In this document: positions 1 to 8,903 of the stretch, in pieces
How the letters are laid out: every line of letters begins with the position of its first letter
Position numbering within the stretch: position 1 is the stretch's first letter
Source of the DNA: UBA6059 sp040222235
GTDB lineage: Bacteria > Bacteroidota > Bacteroidia > Cytophagales > Cyclobacteriaceae
DNA length: 64,000 bases
Reading direction: 5' to 3'
NCBI GenBank assembly: GCA_040222235.1
Contig: JAVKDO010000019.1
Span: forward strand, 86,384-150,383
Made by a program: the position numbers and the translations under genes
The notes under the pieces: model-generated
Seen by the model: only the letters and a program-made list of their open reading frames with translations
Database searches by the model: none
What the model was told of the DNA's origin: nothing

Positions 1-212
1 TCAGACCACACCCTGGACTGGTTGATGAATTAGAGCCTAAGTATATATTATCCAATGCTTATTTTTCTGGAGAAATGGAGGTTTTAAATCTTTTGGTCAA
101 TCCAAATATTTCAAGTGTCCGTCTTTATCATCATGGCACATCGATGGAGCGATATATACAGCATCCGTCACTTCAGTACATTGAAGTGGACTTAATCAAA
201 GACAATGATTAG
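1..212 (+). CDS. C-terminal part of an unrecognised protein of the polysaccharide locus
   Basis: A reading frame is open from base 3 to a TAG stop at 210-212, giving about 69 residues; the start lies before the window. The fragment begins RPHPGLVDELEPKY and ends IEVDLIKDND. I do not recognise the family. The next gene starts inside its last codons with an 8-base overlap, so it is almost certainly part of the same operon of surface-polysaccharide genes. A glycosyltransferase or related sugar-transfer enzyme would fit the context, but that is a guess from location only. Confidence 0.7.
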   Translation, partial: RPHPGLVDELEPKYILSNAYFSGEMEVLNLLVNPNISSVRLYHHGTSMERYIQHPSLQYIEVDLIKDND

Positions 213-1497
213 TAGATGGTGGATATTTGCAAGTATTTATGTGTTGACTTGGTTGCCTTCTCATTCAATCTGGCAGTTTGTGCAGTATCTACTTCCTGCT
301 CTGTTGCTGATTTACTCAGCTTTTGATCCGAACATCAAATATGAAAAAGAGGCAATTTTTGTTGTCGTCCTGATCTTTGTTATTGGCGCCCAATCCCTTT
401 TATATGAAAATGCGGGGTTATTGAATTATACCCTATCGGTGATCACCTATTCGTCACTTCTCTTGCTTTCGCTGAGATTTTATATCTCCGAAGATGGAGC
501 ACTTAAAATTTTAAAGTTCATTAGCATAGTAGCTATTCTGGAGTTTTCTATAGGGGCGGTTCAATTTATTATCGCAAACCAAGGCATTGCTTTTACGAGG
601 GCAGACGCTGGAGATTCCTTCACAGGAACCATTGTATCTTCTTCGCACCTTTTAGCAGCCAAATGTCTAATTACAGCAATATTTCTATACTATCAAAAAC
701 TGCACAAGGGGACAATAATCAAAGTAGGAATAATCACGAGCCTACTATCCGCAATATTTGCCTCTTTTCTTATGGGAGTTGTCATTGTCTTGGCTATCTG
801 GATCTCAATTGAGGTTGTGCAGTTGAAAAATCAAAGGGTGGTTGACAAAGTAAAGTACAGTGTTTTGCTTACAGTAGTAGTAGGCATATTCGCATATACC
901 CAATCCAGCAACCTACAATTAGTACTGTTGGCACTCGAGAGTTTGGCACAGCTTGATCTTTCCAATGTAGTACGCTTTCAGAAAATAACTGTTTTCATAC
1001 AAAGTTTACAAGATATTTGGTTGTCCTCAATGGAGGACTTCCTTTTCGGAACGGGATTGGGACGTTTTTCGAGCCGCTCTGCGATGATATTATCAGGAGG
1101 ATATCTCAATGAGGGAGTGCAGCATCTGGTACCAATTTCCAGAACTATAGAGACTTTTGACTATATCTATTCTAACTGGAACCCTACGATTTGGTCTGAA
1201 TTTGGTGGTAGTATCATGGCCATGCCTACTAGCTCGATTCAAGCCATAATTATAGAACTTGGTTTGATTGGGCTTTGGTTTTTATTTTTTGTTGGAAAGA
1301 CCATTTACAGTAAGGTTAATAGAATGCAGTTATTACCAAAAAAGGCTGCCTATGTACTATCATTGTCATTCTTGGGGCTACTTATTACTGACATGTGGCT
1401 TGAGTACCCAAGCCTGATGGTTCATTTCTTTTTATTTATATCGATCACTATTGACCAACCTAAGAATGAGGATACTCCAGATACACAACAGCTATAA
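205..1497 (+). CDS. O-antigen/exopolysaccharide polymerase or ligase-like membrane protein (Wzy/WaaL type)
   Basis: A 430-residue polytopic inner-membrane protein. About ten hydrophobic segments are visible, clustered at residues 5-230 and 345-415. Between them is a long periplasmic loop (about 235-340) with the short motif FLFGTGLGRFSSRS, the kind of Gly/Arg-rich stretch found in Wzy and WaaL proteins. These families share topology rather than sequence. The predicted role is joining lipid-linked repeat units in the periplasm or moving the glycan to an acceptor. Its position beside glycosyltransferases and GDP-fucose genes supports this. It overlaps the preceding gene by 8 bases and the next by 32. 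Polymerase and ligase cannot be told apart here. Confidence 0.75.
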   Translation: MISRWWIFASIYVLTWLPSHSIWQFVQYLLPALLLIYSAFDPNIKYEKEAIFVVVLIFVIGAQSLLYENAGLLNYTLSVITYSSLLLLSLRFYISEDGALKILKFISIVAILEFSIGAVQFIIANQGIAFTRADAGDSFTGTIVSSSHLLAAKCLITAIFLYYQKLHKGTIIKVGIITSLLSAIFASFLMGVVIVLAIWISIEVVQLKNQRVVDKVKYSVLLTVVVGIFAYTQSSNLQLVLLALESLAQLDLSNVVRFQKITVFIQSLQDIWLSSMEDFLFGTGLGRFSSRSAMILSGGYLNEGVQHLVPISRTIETFDYIYSNWNPTIWSEFGGSIMAMPTSSIQAIIIELGLIGLWFLFFVGKTIYSKVNRMQLLPKKAAYVLSLSFLGLLITDMWLEYPSLMVHFFLFISITIDQPKNEDTPDTQQL

Positions 1498-2644
1498 GCA
1501 AGCTGGAGGCGAGGATATAGTCGTTGAAGAGGAAGCTCGACTGCTTATAGCCAAAGGAAATGAAGTCCATCAGGTAATTAAATCCAACGATGAGATTGGC
1601 TCTTTGAAATCCAAGATTGACTTGCTTTTTTCCACTCATTATAATCACGCTGCAAGTCGCGAAATCAAGCAAATCCTAAGAGACATCAAACCTGATATTG
1701 TTCATGTTCACAACTTCTTCCCGCTGTTTTCGCCATCTATTTTTGACGCCATCAATCATGAAGGTGTACCTAGCATACTCACACTTCATAATTATCGGTT
1801 GATTCATCCTAACGGCTTGCTTCTACACCGCGGAAAAATTGATGAACGAGGGCTAGTAAGCAGTGCCTATGGTTGCATCAAGGATAAAGTATACCGAGAC
1901 TCGTATATCCAGACCACAGTGGTGGCCCACATGATTGAACATCACCGTCGCAAGGGAACCTGGGACAAGGTTACAAGGTTCATCGCCTTAAGTAGTTTTG
2001 CCAAATCTAAGTTCGTCGAATGGGGTCTCCCACAGGAGCGTATATCCATCAAGCCAAACTTTATTGGCAAAGAGCACTCGCGAGAGCCACTGCCCTTCAA
2101 TCAAAGGAAAGACTTTGTGTATATAGGGAGGGTTTCTGAAGAAAAGGGGATAGCACAACTAGTGAATTATTGGCGCGAAAATCAAACCCAGACACTTCAT
2201 ATTATTGGTGAAGGCCCTTTAGACGTAGATTTGATGAATCAAACATCCGCAGCACCCAACATTATTTGGCATGGAAAACAATCCCGATCCGACACCATTA
2301 AATACCTGAGGAAGTCAAAGGCTTTGATTTTCCCATCAATCTGCTACGAAAATTTTCCGATGACCATTCTTGAGGCTTTTGGAAATGGAATACCAGTTTT
2401 GACGAATAGTATCGGAAGTCATGGAGCAATAGTCGAGCACCAAACTAACGGACTCCACTTTGACCTCAACGATACAGAGACCATATCAAAGGCGATCAGC
2501 CTGGCAGCTGACCCCAGTGTCAACGAGCGGCTCAGTACGCAGGCTTACGAGGATTATAACCTTCAGTTTAGCTCCGAAAAAAACCATGATAGAATGCTAT
2601 CGATATATATGAATGCTATAGAATCAAAAGCAAGTGCCCATTAG
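1466..2644 (+). CDS. Glycosyltransferase family 4 (GT-B fold)
   Basis: A 392-residue cytoplasmic enzyme that transfers a sugar from a nucleotide-sugar donor to the growing glycan. It has a GT-B layout: an N-terminal acceptor half starting MRILQIHNSYKQAGGED, and a C-terminal Glycos_transf_1 half starting near VYIGRVSEEKGIAQL. The EX7E donor-binding motif is intact in ICYENFPMTILEAFGNG. A TTG codon 15 bases upstream is in frame, but the ATG at 1466 begins exactly where family members normally begin. The gene overlaps the end of the polymerase gene by 32 bases and the start of the next gene by 11. Donor and acceptor cannot be read from the sequence. Confidence 0.88.
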   Translation: MRILQIHNSYKQAGGEDIVVEEEARLLIAKGNEVHQVIKSNDEIGSLKSKIDLLFSTHYNHAASREIKQILRDIKPDIVHVHNFFPLFSPSIFDAINHEGVPSILTLHNYRLIHPNGLLLHRGKIDERGLVSSAYGCIKDKVYRDSYIQTTVVAHMIEHHRRKGTWDKVTRFIALSSFAKSKFVEWGLPQERISIKPNFIGKEHSREPLPFNQRKDFVYIGRVSEEKGIAQLVNYWRENQTQTLHIIGEGPLDVDLMNQTSAAPNIIWHGKQSRSDTIKYLRKSKALIFPSICYENFPMTILEAFGNGIPVLTNSIGSHGAIVEHQTNGLHFDLNDTETISKAISLAADPSVNERLSTQAYEDYNLQFSSEKNHDRMLSIYMNAIESKASAH

Positions 2645-3374
2645 TAAGACAAAACTTTTTGGTTTAGTCCTGTCACACACTACAGGTTTTGATTCCGTGT
2701 CTTTAGTCGGATCGAAAGGCTACCACTGTTTTCTGAATAGTCACATGTTATATGAGTATCACGCTACTAGCGTACTCAAGGAAGCGCTTGATGATCAATT
2801 AGCCAATCTTTACCCTGACGGAGTGCCGACACTAAGGGCCCTCAAATGGCTGGCAAAGGTGGACTCAGATAGAATCGCTGGCAATGATGTAATGCTCTCA
2901 TTGATGGATATTGCAGCTGCCAAAAAGCTTAAAGTGTTTCTGCTAGGAGGAAGCCCTGACTTGCTAAATATCATTTCTAATAAGTTAACCACTCAAAGGG
3001 TACTTCATGAAGCTTACTCCCCACCCTTCGATCCAATAGAGCAATATGACTTTAATGATCAGGTTACAAAGATCAACTCCTTTAATCCAGATATTATTCT
3101 GGTAGGTCTTGGGTGTCCGAAGCAGGAGCTCTGGATGCACTGTATGAAAGATCGGGTCAATGCCCCAATGTTCGGACTAGGTGGGGCGTTTGCATTATTT
3201 GCCGGAGAGGACTCTCGGGCACCATTATGGATGAGAAATTTGTCGCTGGAATGGCTCTATCGCCTCAGCCTAGAGCCGGGACGACTCTGGAAGCGCTACA
3301 TGGTTACTAATTCTTACTTTATCTTCTTATTTTTGCGTGAATTTTGGCGGGTACGCATAAGAGGAAAGCAATGA
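2634..3374 (+). CDS. WecG/TagA/CpsF family glycosyltransferase (GT26)
   Basis: A 246-residue transferase of the family that includes WecG (UDP-ManNAcA transferase) and TagA (ManNAc transferase on undecaprenyl-linked intermediates). The conserved blocks appear in order: RIAGNDVMLSLM near 80-92, FLLGGSPD, LVGLGCPKQELWM, the Gly-rich GLGGAFALFAGEDSRAP, and the C-terminal EWLYRLSLEPGRLWKRY. The C-terminal basic/aromatic tail is thought to bind the membrane in this family. The start is a GTG at 2634, overlapping the previous gene by 11 bases, and the stop overlaps the next ATG in an ATGA arrangement. It probably adds an early sugar to a lipid-linked acceptor. Confidence 0.88.
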   Translation: MPISKTKLFGLVLSHTTGFDSVSLVGSKGYHCFLNSHMLYEYHATSVLKEALDDQLANLYPDGVPTLRALKWLAKVDSDRIAGNDVMLSLMDIAAAKKLKVFLLGGSPDLLNIISNKLTTQRVLHEAYSPPFDPIEQYDFNDQVTKINSFNPDIILVGLGCPKQELWMHCMKDRVNAPMFGLGGAFALFAGEDSRAPLWMRNLSLEWLYRLSLEPGRLWKRYMVTNSYFIFLFLREFWRVRIRGKQ

Positions 3375-4480
3375 AGAAAGCATTAATAACAGGAATTACC
3401 GGACAAGATGGAGCCTATCTGGCCGAATTACTATTGTCCAAAGGATATGAAGTACACGGTATAAAGCGCCGTGCCTCCCTGTTCAATACAGCAAGAATAG
3501 ACCACCTGTATCAAGATCCGCATGAGAAGGATCTCAAAATGGTGCTGCACTATGGAGACCTATCGGACTCTATGAATCTTACTAGGATCATTCAGGAGGT
3601 ACAACCTGATGAGATTTACAACCTTGGAGCAATGTCCCACGTCAAAGTGAGTTTTGATACCCCCGAATACACGGCTAACGTGGATGGCATAGGCACCTTG
3701 AGAATTCTGGAGGCTGTGCGCCTACTTGGCCTAACGGAAAAGACAAGAATCTACCAGGCATCCACCTCTGAGCTTTATGGTCTCGTGCAGCAGGTACCCC
3801 AATCTGAAAAGACACCATTTTACCCAAGGTCACCTTACGCTGTAGCAAAGCTTTATGGCTATTGGATTACGGTGAACTATAGAGAAGCCTATAACATGTA
3901 TGCCTGTAATGGCATCTTGTTTAACCATGAATCACCCAATCGTGGGGAAACTTTCGTTACCAGAAAGATCACACGTGCTGCTGCGAGGATAGCTTTGGGC
4001 TTACAGGAAACGATGTATCTCGGTAATCTTGATTCCCAACGCGACTGGGGGCATGCGCGAGACTATGTAGAGGCTATGTATCTCATGCTACAGCAGGATA
4101 CAGCAGAGGATTTTGTGATTGCGACGGGCATTACGACAAGAGTGCGTGATTTTGTTCGATTATCTTTCGCAGAAGTGGGAATCGAATTAGAGTTTATCGG
4201 AGCAGGTGCGAAGGAGACGGCTAAGGTTAGGGCTTGCAACGGCGATTACAAAATTCCGGTAGGTCAAACTGTGGTAAAAGTAGACGAGCGATATTTTCGA
4301 CCAACAGAGGTCGATTTACTCATCGGAGACCCAACTAAAGCCAAAGAGAAACTTGGTTGGACTCCTAAATACGACCTTCAGGGCTTAGTGAAGGACATGA
4401 TGCAGGCGGATGTAGCACTATTTACCAAGGATAAGTTTTTGATGGATAGTGGACACGAAGTATATACCCCTGCAGAATAA
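3371..4480 (+). CDS. gmd: GDP-mannose 4,6-dehydratase
   Basis: A 369-residue extended short-chain dehydrogenase converting GDP-D-mannose to GDP-4-keto-6-deoxy-D-mannose, the first step to GDP-L-fucose and related sugars. It shows the NADP-binding GITGQDGAYLAE loop at the N-terminus, the STSELYG segment, the catalytic YxxxK in SPYAVAKLYG, and the family signature NLDSQRDWGHARDYVEAM. An in-frame TTG 27 bases upstream is rejected because the ATG at 3371 forms an ATGA overlap with the previous stop and gives the normal N-terminus MKKALITGITGQDG. The stop overlaps the next start by one base (TAATG), so gmd and fcl are probably translated together. Confidence 0.97.
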   Translation: MKKALITGITGQDGAYLAELLLSKGYEVHGIKRRASLFNTARIDHLYQDPHEKDLKMVLHYGDLSDSMNLTRIIQEVQPDEIYNLGAMSHVKVSFDTPEYTANVDGIGTLRILEAVRLLGLTEKTRIYQASTSELYGLVQQVPQSEKTPFYPRSPYAVAKLYGYWITVNYREAYNMYACNGILFNHESPNRGETFVTRKITRAAARIALGLQETMYLGNLDSQRDWGHARDYVEAMYLMLQQDTAEDFVIATGITTRVRDFVRLSFAEVGIELEFIGAGAKETAKVRACNGDYKIPVGQTVVKVDERYFRPTEVDLLIGDPTKAKEKLGWTPKYDLQGLVKDMMQADVALFTKDKFLMDSGHEVYTPAE

Positions 4481-5409
4481 TGAATAAGCAGGACAAAATA
4501 TATGTGGCCGGCCATCGGGGCATGGTGGGCAGTGCAGTCGTGCGCAACCTAAGAGCTGAAGGTTTTGACAATCTCATTTTTAGGACATCCTCTGAACTAG
4601 ATTTAAGAAATCAGCAGTCGGTAGATGAGTTTTTTGCAAACGAGAGGCCAGCGTATGTTTTTTTAGCAGCAGCTAAGGTGGGCGGTATCAATGCAAACAA
4701 CACTCATCGCGCGGACTTTCTTTATGACAATCTCATGATTGAGGCCAACGTGATTCATAGTGCACATCAGCACCGTGTGTCTAAATTACTCTTGCTTGGC
4801 AGTTCGTGCATCTACCCAAAGTTTGCAGAACAACCGATAAAAGAGGAAAGCCTGTTAACAGGAAGTCTCGAGCATACAAACGAGCCCTATGCTATTGCTA
4901 AAATTGCGGGTATCAAGCTCTGTGAGACCTTCAGGGATCAGTATGGTTGCAACTTTATTAGCGCAATGCCTACGAACCTCTACGGCCCCAATGACAACTA
5001 TGATCTGGAGAATTCACATGTGCTCCCTGCGCTGATAAGAAAATTTCATAGCGCAAAGGCTAATGGTAATAATGCAGTGACATTGTGGGGGAGTGGATCA
5101 CCATTGAGAGAGTTTCTACATGTTGACGATTTAGCAGAAGCTTCCGTATTTTTGATGAAACATTATAATGAACCCGAGACTATTAACGTTGGCTATGGTG
5201 AGGATTTAACGATAGCGGATTTAGGAAAGCTCATTCAACAGATAGTGGGTTTTGAGGGAGATATTGTTTTTGATACTACTAAGCCCGATGGCACACCTAA
5301 AAAACTGATGGATAGCAGTCGTTTAAATAATTTGGGCTGGACACCAAAAATATCCTTAAAGGAGGGTATCCAGCATGTGTACAACTCGGTAGACAAATCA
5401 GGTTGGTAA
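4480..5409 (+). CDS. fcl: GDP-L-fucose synthase (GDP-4-keto-6-deoxymannose 3,5-epimerase-4-reductase)
   Basis: A 309-residue enzyme (also called WcaG) that epimerises and reduces the Gmd product to GDP-L-fucose with NADPH. Visible features are the nucleotide-binding GHRGMVGSAV near residue 9, the GSSCIYPKFAEQPIKE segment holding the catalytic Ser and Cys, the YxxxK in YAIAKIAGIKLCE, and the SAMPTNLYGPNDNYD loop. Length is normal for the family. It follows gmd with a one-base overlap, so together the pair supplies GDP-L-fucose to transferases in the same operon. This is the best evidence for what the encoded glycan contains. Confidence 0.96.
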   Translation: MNKQDKIYVAGHRGMVGSAVVRNLRAEGFDNLIFRTSSELDLRNQQSVDEFFANERPAYVFLAAAKVGGINANNTHRADFLYDNLMIEANVIHSAHQHRVSKLLLLGSSCIYPKFAEQPIKEESLLTGSLEHTNEPYAIAKIAGIKLCETFRDQYGCNFISAMPTNLYGPNDNYDLENSHVLPALIRKFHSAKANGNNAVTLWGSGSPLREFLHVDDLAEASVFLMKHYNEPETINVGYGEDLTIADLGKLIQQIVGFEGDIVFDTTKPDGTPKKLMDSSRLNNLGWTPKISLKEGIQHVYNSVDKSGW

Positions 5410-5482
5410 TTGATATAACAACGAATTCATAGATTCTTTGTGATTTTTCGTATAAATTGCGATTTCTTTTATAACATCTACA

Positions 5483-6862
5483 ATGCAACGTAGAAGATTT
5501 TCTAAATACTTCCCGATTCTTTTTTTATTGGCTGACTTGCTGATGTTGAATATCGGGTTTATTATGTCTAACCTGCTGAGGTTCGACAGCTTGTGGTTTT
5601 CATCGAATAACTACCCACTACTGTTATTATTCCTCAACCTCTCCTGGACTGTCGTATACTTTTCGTCAGGACTTCAGAATCCCGATCGAGAAGCAACCCT
5701 TGTCCAACAAGTAAATAAGATTCTATCTGCCTTAGTTATCAATGTAGGCATAGTCTTTACATTTTGGGCAGCTACAAAGTCATACTATTACTCCAGAGAG
5801 CATCTTTTTTATGCTTATCTGATCTTCTCATTGCTCCTAATTGGTTGGCGGGTTTCTTTCGATTATTTCATTAAATACTACAGAACCAAGGGTTATAACA
5901 TTCGAAGTGTTGCAATAGTCGGGTACGGTCGAATTGCCAAGAGTTTAGAAAAGCATTTTCAGGAAAACCCCCAGCTAGGCTACCAAGTAGTAGGCTTCTT
6001 TGACCATGTCCATAAAGGTGAAGGTGTCGTTGGGTCAGTAGATGATTTTTATCTCTATGCTCGCCAAGAGCCTATCGATATAGTTTTTTGCTGCTTACCC
6101 AAGCTTTACCATGAAGATATTAAGCAGTTGGTAGATTTTTCAGAGAACAACCTGATCAAGATAAAGCTCCTGTCAGATTTTAGTGCCGTGGGATCAAGGC
6201 ATATGACCGTACAGCAGTATGGTTCAATCCCGGTAATCAACGTTAGCTCTATACCCCTAGATAGCAAGCTAAACCGATCTCTCAAGAGATCATTCGATGT
6301 GATCTTTTCGTCCGTCGTAATAATTTTCTTGCTTTCATGGCTGCTGCCGTTGATTGGGTTATTGATTAAGCTCGAATCTCCAGGGCCTATATTTTTCCGG
6401 CAGTCTAGACATGGAAAAAACAACCGATCATTTCTGTGCTATAAGTTCCGGACAATGGTGGTCAATAGGGACGCTGATTCTAAGCAGGCAGTCAAGAATG
6501 ATCCAAGAGTCACAAGTCTCGGTGGATTACTTCGACGAACGAGCATAGATGAGCTACCGCAATTTATCAATGTATTTTTGGGTGATATGTCAGTTGTTGG
6601 CCCTCGTCCACATCCGATCAAATTAAACGAAAAGTACTCTCCAAGAATTGATAGATTTTACCAAAGACATGCTGTAAAACCAGGTATTACAGGCTTGGCA
6701 CAGGCTAAGGGTTATCGAGGAGAAACTACCCATTTTCGTGACATGTACGGACGTGTAAAGCTGGACAGATTCTACATAAAGAACTGGACATTGTCCCTAG
6801 ACTTAAGGATCATTATTCTGACGCTATTCTCAATAGTTAAGAATAATGACAATGCTTACTAG
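5483..6862 (+). CDS. Polyprenyl glycosylphosphotransferase (WbaP/WcaJ family initiating sugar transferase)
   Basis: A 459-residue membrane enzyme that moves a sugar-1-phosphate, commonly glucose or galactose, to undecaprenyl phosphate and so starts assembly of the glycan repeat. About four or five N-terminal membrane segments (10-130) are followed by a Rossmann-like region (about 145-250, with VAIVGYGRIAKS) and another membrane segment. The C-terminal catalytic domain begins at KRSFDVIFS and holds FRQSRHGKNNRSFLCYKFRTM, DELPQFINVFLGDMSVVGPRP and PGITGLAQAKGYRGET. It lies 73 bases after fcl and appears to be the last gene of the operon. Which sugar is transferred cannot be decided by eye. Confidence 0.93.
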   Translation: MQRRRFSKYFPILFLLADLLMLNIGFIMSNLLRFDSLWFSSNNYPLLLLFLNLSWTVVYFSSGLQNPDREATLVQQVNKILSALVINVGIVFTFWAATKSYYYSREHLFYAYLIFSLLLIGWRVSFDYFIKYYRTKGYNIRSVAIVGYGRIAKSLEKHFQENPQLGYQVVGFFDHVHKGEGVVGSVDDFYLYARQEPIDIVFCCLPKLYHEDIKQLVDFSENNLIKIKLLSDFSAVGSRHMTVQQYGSIPVINVSSIPLDSKLNRSLKRSFDVIFSSVVIIFLLSWLLPLIGLLIKLESPGPIFFRQSRHGKNNRSFLCYKFRTMVVNRDADSKQAVKNDPRVTSLGGLLRRTSIDELPQFINVFLGDMSVVGPRPHPIKLNEKYSPRIDRFYQRHAVKPGITGLAQAKGYRGETTHFRDMYGRVKLDRFYIKNWTLSLDLRIIILTLFSIVKNNDNAY

Positions 6863-6909
6863 CAGTACATCTCACGTATTGCTAAATTTGCCGTCTTATT
6901 CCATTTCAC

Positions 6910-7938
6910 ATGTTTGAAAAAGTCGAAGCATATAAAAAAGAGCTGCATGACATTGCGGTAAAATCTGGTGATGAGCTTGAAGAGTTCAGAAAAAAATTTA
7001 TTAGTCGGAAAAGTGTCATCGGTGATCTGTTCAATGATTTCAAACAAGTCCCTAATGAGCACAAGAAGCGCTTTGGACAAGAGTTAAACCATCTTAAGGA
7101 GCTAGCGCAGCAGCGCTTCCAGCATTTTGTTGGTGAGTTGGAAGGAAGCGGCGAAGAAGTAGCAGACACCTCTCTGGATCTGACACTGCCAATTCAACCA
7201 GATAGCTTGGGTAGCAGACACCCTATCAGCATCGTTTCGAATAAGATCATCAATATCTTCGAAAGAATAGGTTTTTCAGTGGCTGAGGGACCAGAAGTAG
7301 AAGATGACTGGCATAATTTCTCAGCACTGAACTTTGCTGAAAATCATCCTGCAAGAGAGATGCAGGATACTTTCTTCATCACAAAGAACCCTGATACTGT
7401 ACTGCGAACGCACACTTCTAATGTGCAGATCAGAATGATGGAAAACCAGAAGCCGCCTTTTAGGTCTATTATGCCAGGACGTGTCTATCGCAATGAGGCG
7501 ATTTCCGCTAGGGCACATTGCTTCTTTCATCAGGTGGAGGGCCTATATGTTGATAAGAACGTAGGCTTCAAGGATCTTAAAGACACCCTATATCACTTCG
7601 CCAAGGAGATGTTTGGTAAAGAAACTAAAGTAAGATTCAGGCCTTCCTACTTTCCATTTACTGAACCCAGCGCAGAGATGGACATCTCTTGCTTTATCTG
7701 TGGAGGAAGCGGGTGTAAGATATGCAAGCAAACAGGTTGGGTAGAGATATTAGGATCTGGAATGGTAGACCCTAACGTACTCGAGAACTGTAATATCGAT
7801 CCAGAAGAGTATACCGGATTTGCATTTGGGATGGGAGTTGAGCGGATTGCCATGCTCAAATACCAAATTGATGACTTGCGATTATTTTCGGAGAACGACG
7901 TAAGATTCCTAAGTCAGTTTACCGGAGCAGATACTTAG
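6910..7938 (+). CDS. pheS: Phenylalanyl-tRNA synthetase alpha subunit
   Basis: The 342-residue catalytic alpha subunit of the alpha2-beta2 class II synthetase that charges tRNA-Phe. The N-terminal 80 residues form the usual charged coiled coil. The catalytic domain follows, with PGRVYRNEAISARAHCFFHQ (motif 2), the Cys cluster CFICGGSGCKICKQ that is common in this subunit, and motif 3 in GFAFGMGVERIAMLKYQIDD. No pheT is nearby, so alpha and beta subunits are encoded apart. It is separated from the polysaccharide operon by 47 bases. Its last codon overlaps the end of the convergent MoxR gene by four bases. Confidence 0.97.
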   Translation: MFEKVEAYKKELHDIAVKSGDELEEFRKKFISRKSVIGDLFNDFKQVPNEHKKRFGQELNHLKELAQQRFQHFVGELEGSGEEVADTSLDLTLPIQPDSLGSRHPISIVSNKIINIFERIGFSVAEGPEVEDDWHNFSALNFAENHPAREMQDTFFITKNPDTVLRTHTSNVQIRMMENQKPPFRSIMPGRVYRNEAISARAHCFFHQVEGLYVDKNVGFKDLKDTLYHFAKEMFGKETKVRFRPSYFPFTEPSAEMDISCFICGGSGCKICKQTGWVEILGSGMVDPNVLENCNIDPEEYTGFAFGMGVERIAMLKYQIDDLRLFSENDVRFLSQFTGADT

Positions 7939-8900
7939 AGCAGTTTCTCTATTATTTGGTCGACTGATAGTCCTTCAGCCTCTGCTTTGAAGTTTCTAAC
8001 AATTCTGTGACGCAGTATGGGCTTAGCCACGGCTTTGACATCCTCAATGTCCGGTGAATACTTACCGCTTAGTAGTGCATTGCATTTCGCTCCTATGATG
8101 AGGAATTGTGAAGCACGTGGGCCTGCACCCCATTCGAGGTAATCATTGCTAAGCTCCGACGCTTTCTCCGTACCTGGACGAGTGCTATGCACAAGCTTCA
8201 CGGCATATTCCACCACATTGTCGGCGACAGGGACTCTTCTTACCAGCTTTTGATACTCTAAGATATCTTCTCCAGTTACAACGGACTCCACTTTTGACTT
8301 AAGCTCACTTGTAGTGTTTTTTACAATGTCAACCTCAGACTGATAGCTCGGATAGTCAAGCTTGATCATGAACATGAACCTGTCCAATTGGGCTTCCGGT
8401 AAGGGATACGTACCTTCTTGCTCGATGGGGTTCTGGGTGGCCATCACGAAGAAAGGCCTTTCCAACGGGTAATTTTTACCACCAATGGTCACTGAGTACT
8501 CCTGCATGGACTCAAGCAATGCTGCTTGTGTCTTTGGTGGAGTACGGTTGATCTCATCAGCCAATATGATATTGGCGAAAATTGGACCTTTGATGAACTG
8601 AAGATTACGATCCTTGTCCAGCGTTTCCGCTCCAAGAATGTCCGATGGCATAAGGTCAGGAGTGAACTGAATCCTATTGAACGACAGGTGCAGTGAATCA
8701 GAGATGGTATGTATCAGGAGTGTCTTTGCAAGACCTGGCACCCCAACGAGCAAAGAGTGACCCTCGCAAAAGATAGATGTAAGCAGTAATTTGACCACTT
8801 CCTCCTGACCGATGATTACCTTAGATATTTCGCTGGTAAGCTTAGTATATACCTCGTGCAGGCTATCAGCTGCAGCCACCTCAGACTCGAACTCCTTCAT
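7935..8900 (-). CDS. MoxR-type AAA+ ATPase
   Basis: A 321-residue AAA+ chaperone-like ATPase. The Walker A is GVPGLAKTLLIH near residue 60, Walker B is IILADEINRTPPKTQAALLESM, and sensor 1 is in MATQNPIEQEGTYPLPEAQLD. The C-terminal part matches the AAA lid of MoxR proteins. MoxR proteins usually act with VWA-domain and DUF58 partners in maturation or stress responses. Here no DUF58 or VWA gene is adjacent; the upstream gene, three bases away, is a parvulin. Its substrate is unknown. It ends tail-to-tail with pheS, sharing four bases. Confidence 0.92.
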   Translation of the reverse strand: MKEFESEVAAADSLHEVYTKLTSEISKVIIGQEEVVKLLLTSIFCEGHSLLVGVPGLAKTLLIHTISDSLHLSFNRIQFTPDLMPSDILGAETLDKDRNLQFIKGPIFANIILADEINRTPPKTQAALLESMQEYSVTIGGKNYPLERPFFVMATQNPIEQEGTYPLPEAQLDRFMFMIKLDYPSYQSEVDIVKNTTSELKSKVESVVTGEDILEYQKLVRRVPVADNVVEYAVKLVHSTRPGTEKASELSNDYLEWGAGPRASQFLIIGAKCNALLSGKYSPDIEDVKAVAKPILRHRIVRNFKAEAEGLSVDQIIEKLL

Positions 8901-8903
8901 CTA

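Noticed and set aside
3344..3370. Upstream TTG start for gmd
   Set aside because: It would add nine residues before the nucleotide-binding strand; the ATG at 3371 fits the family and the ATGA overlap.
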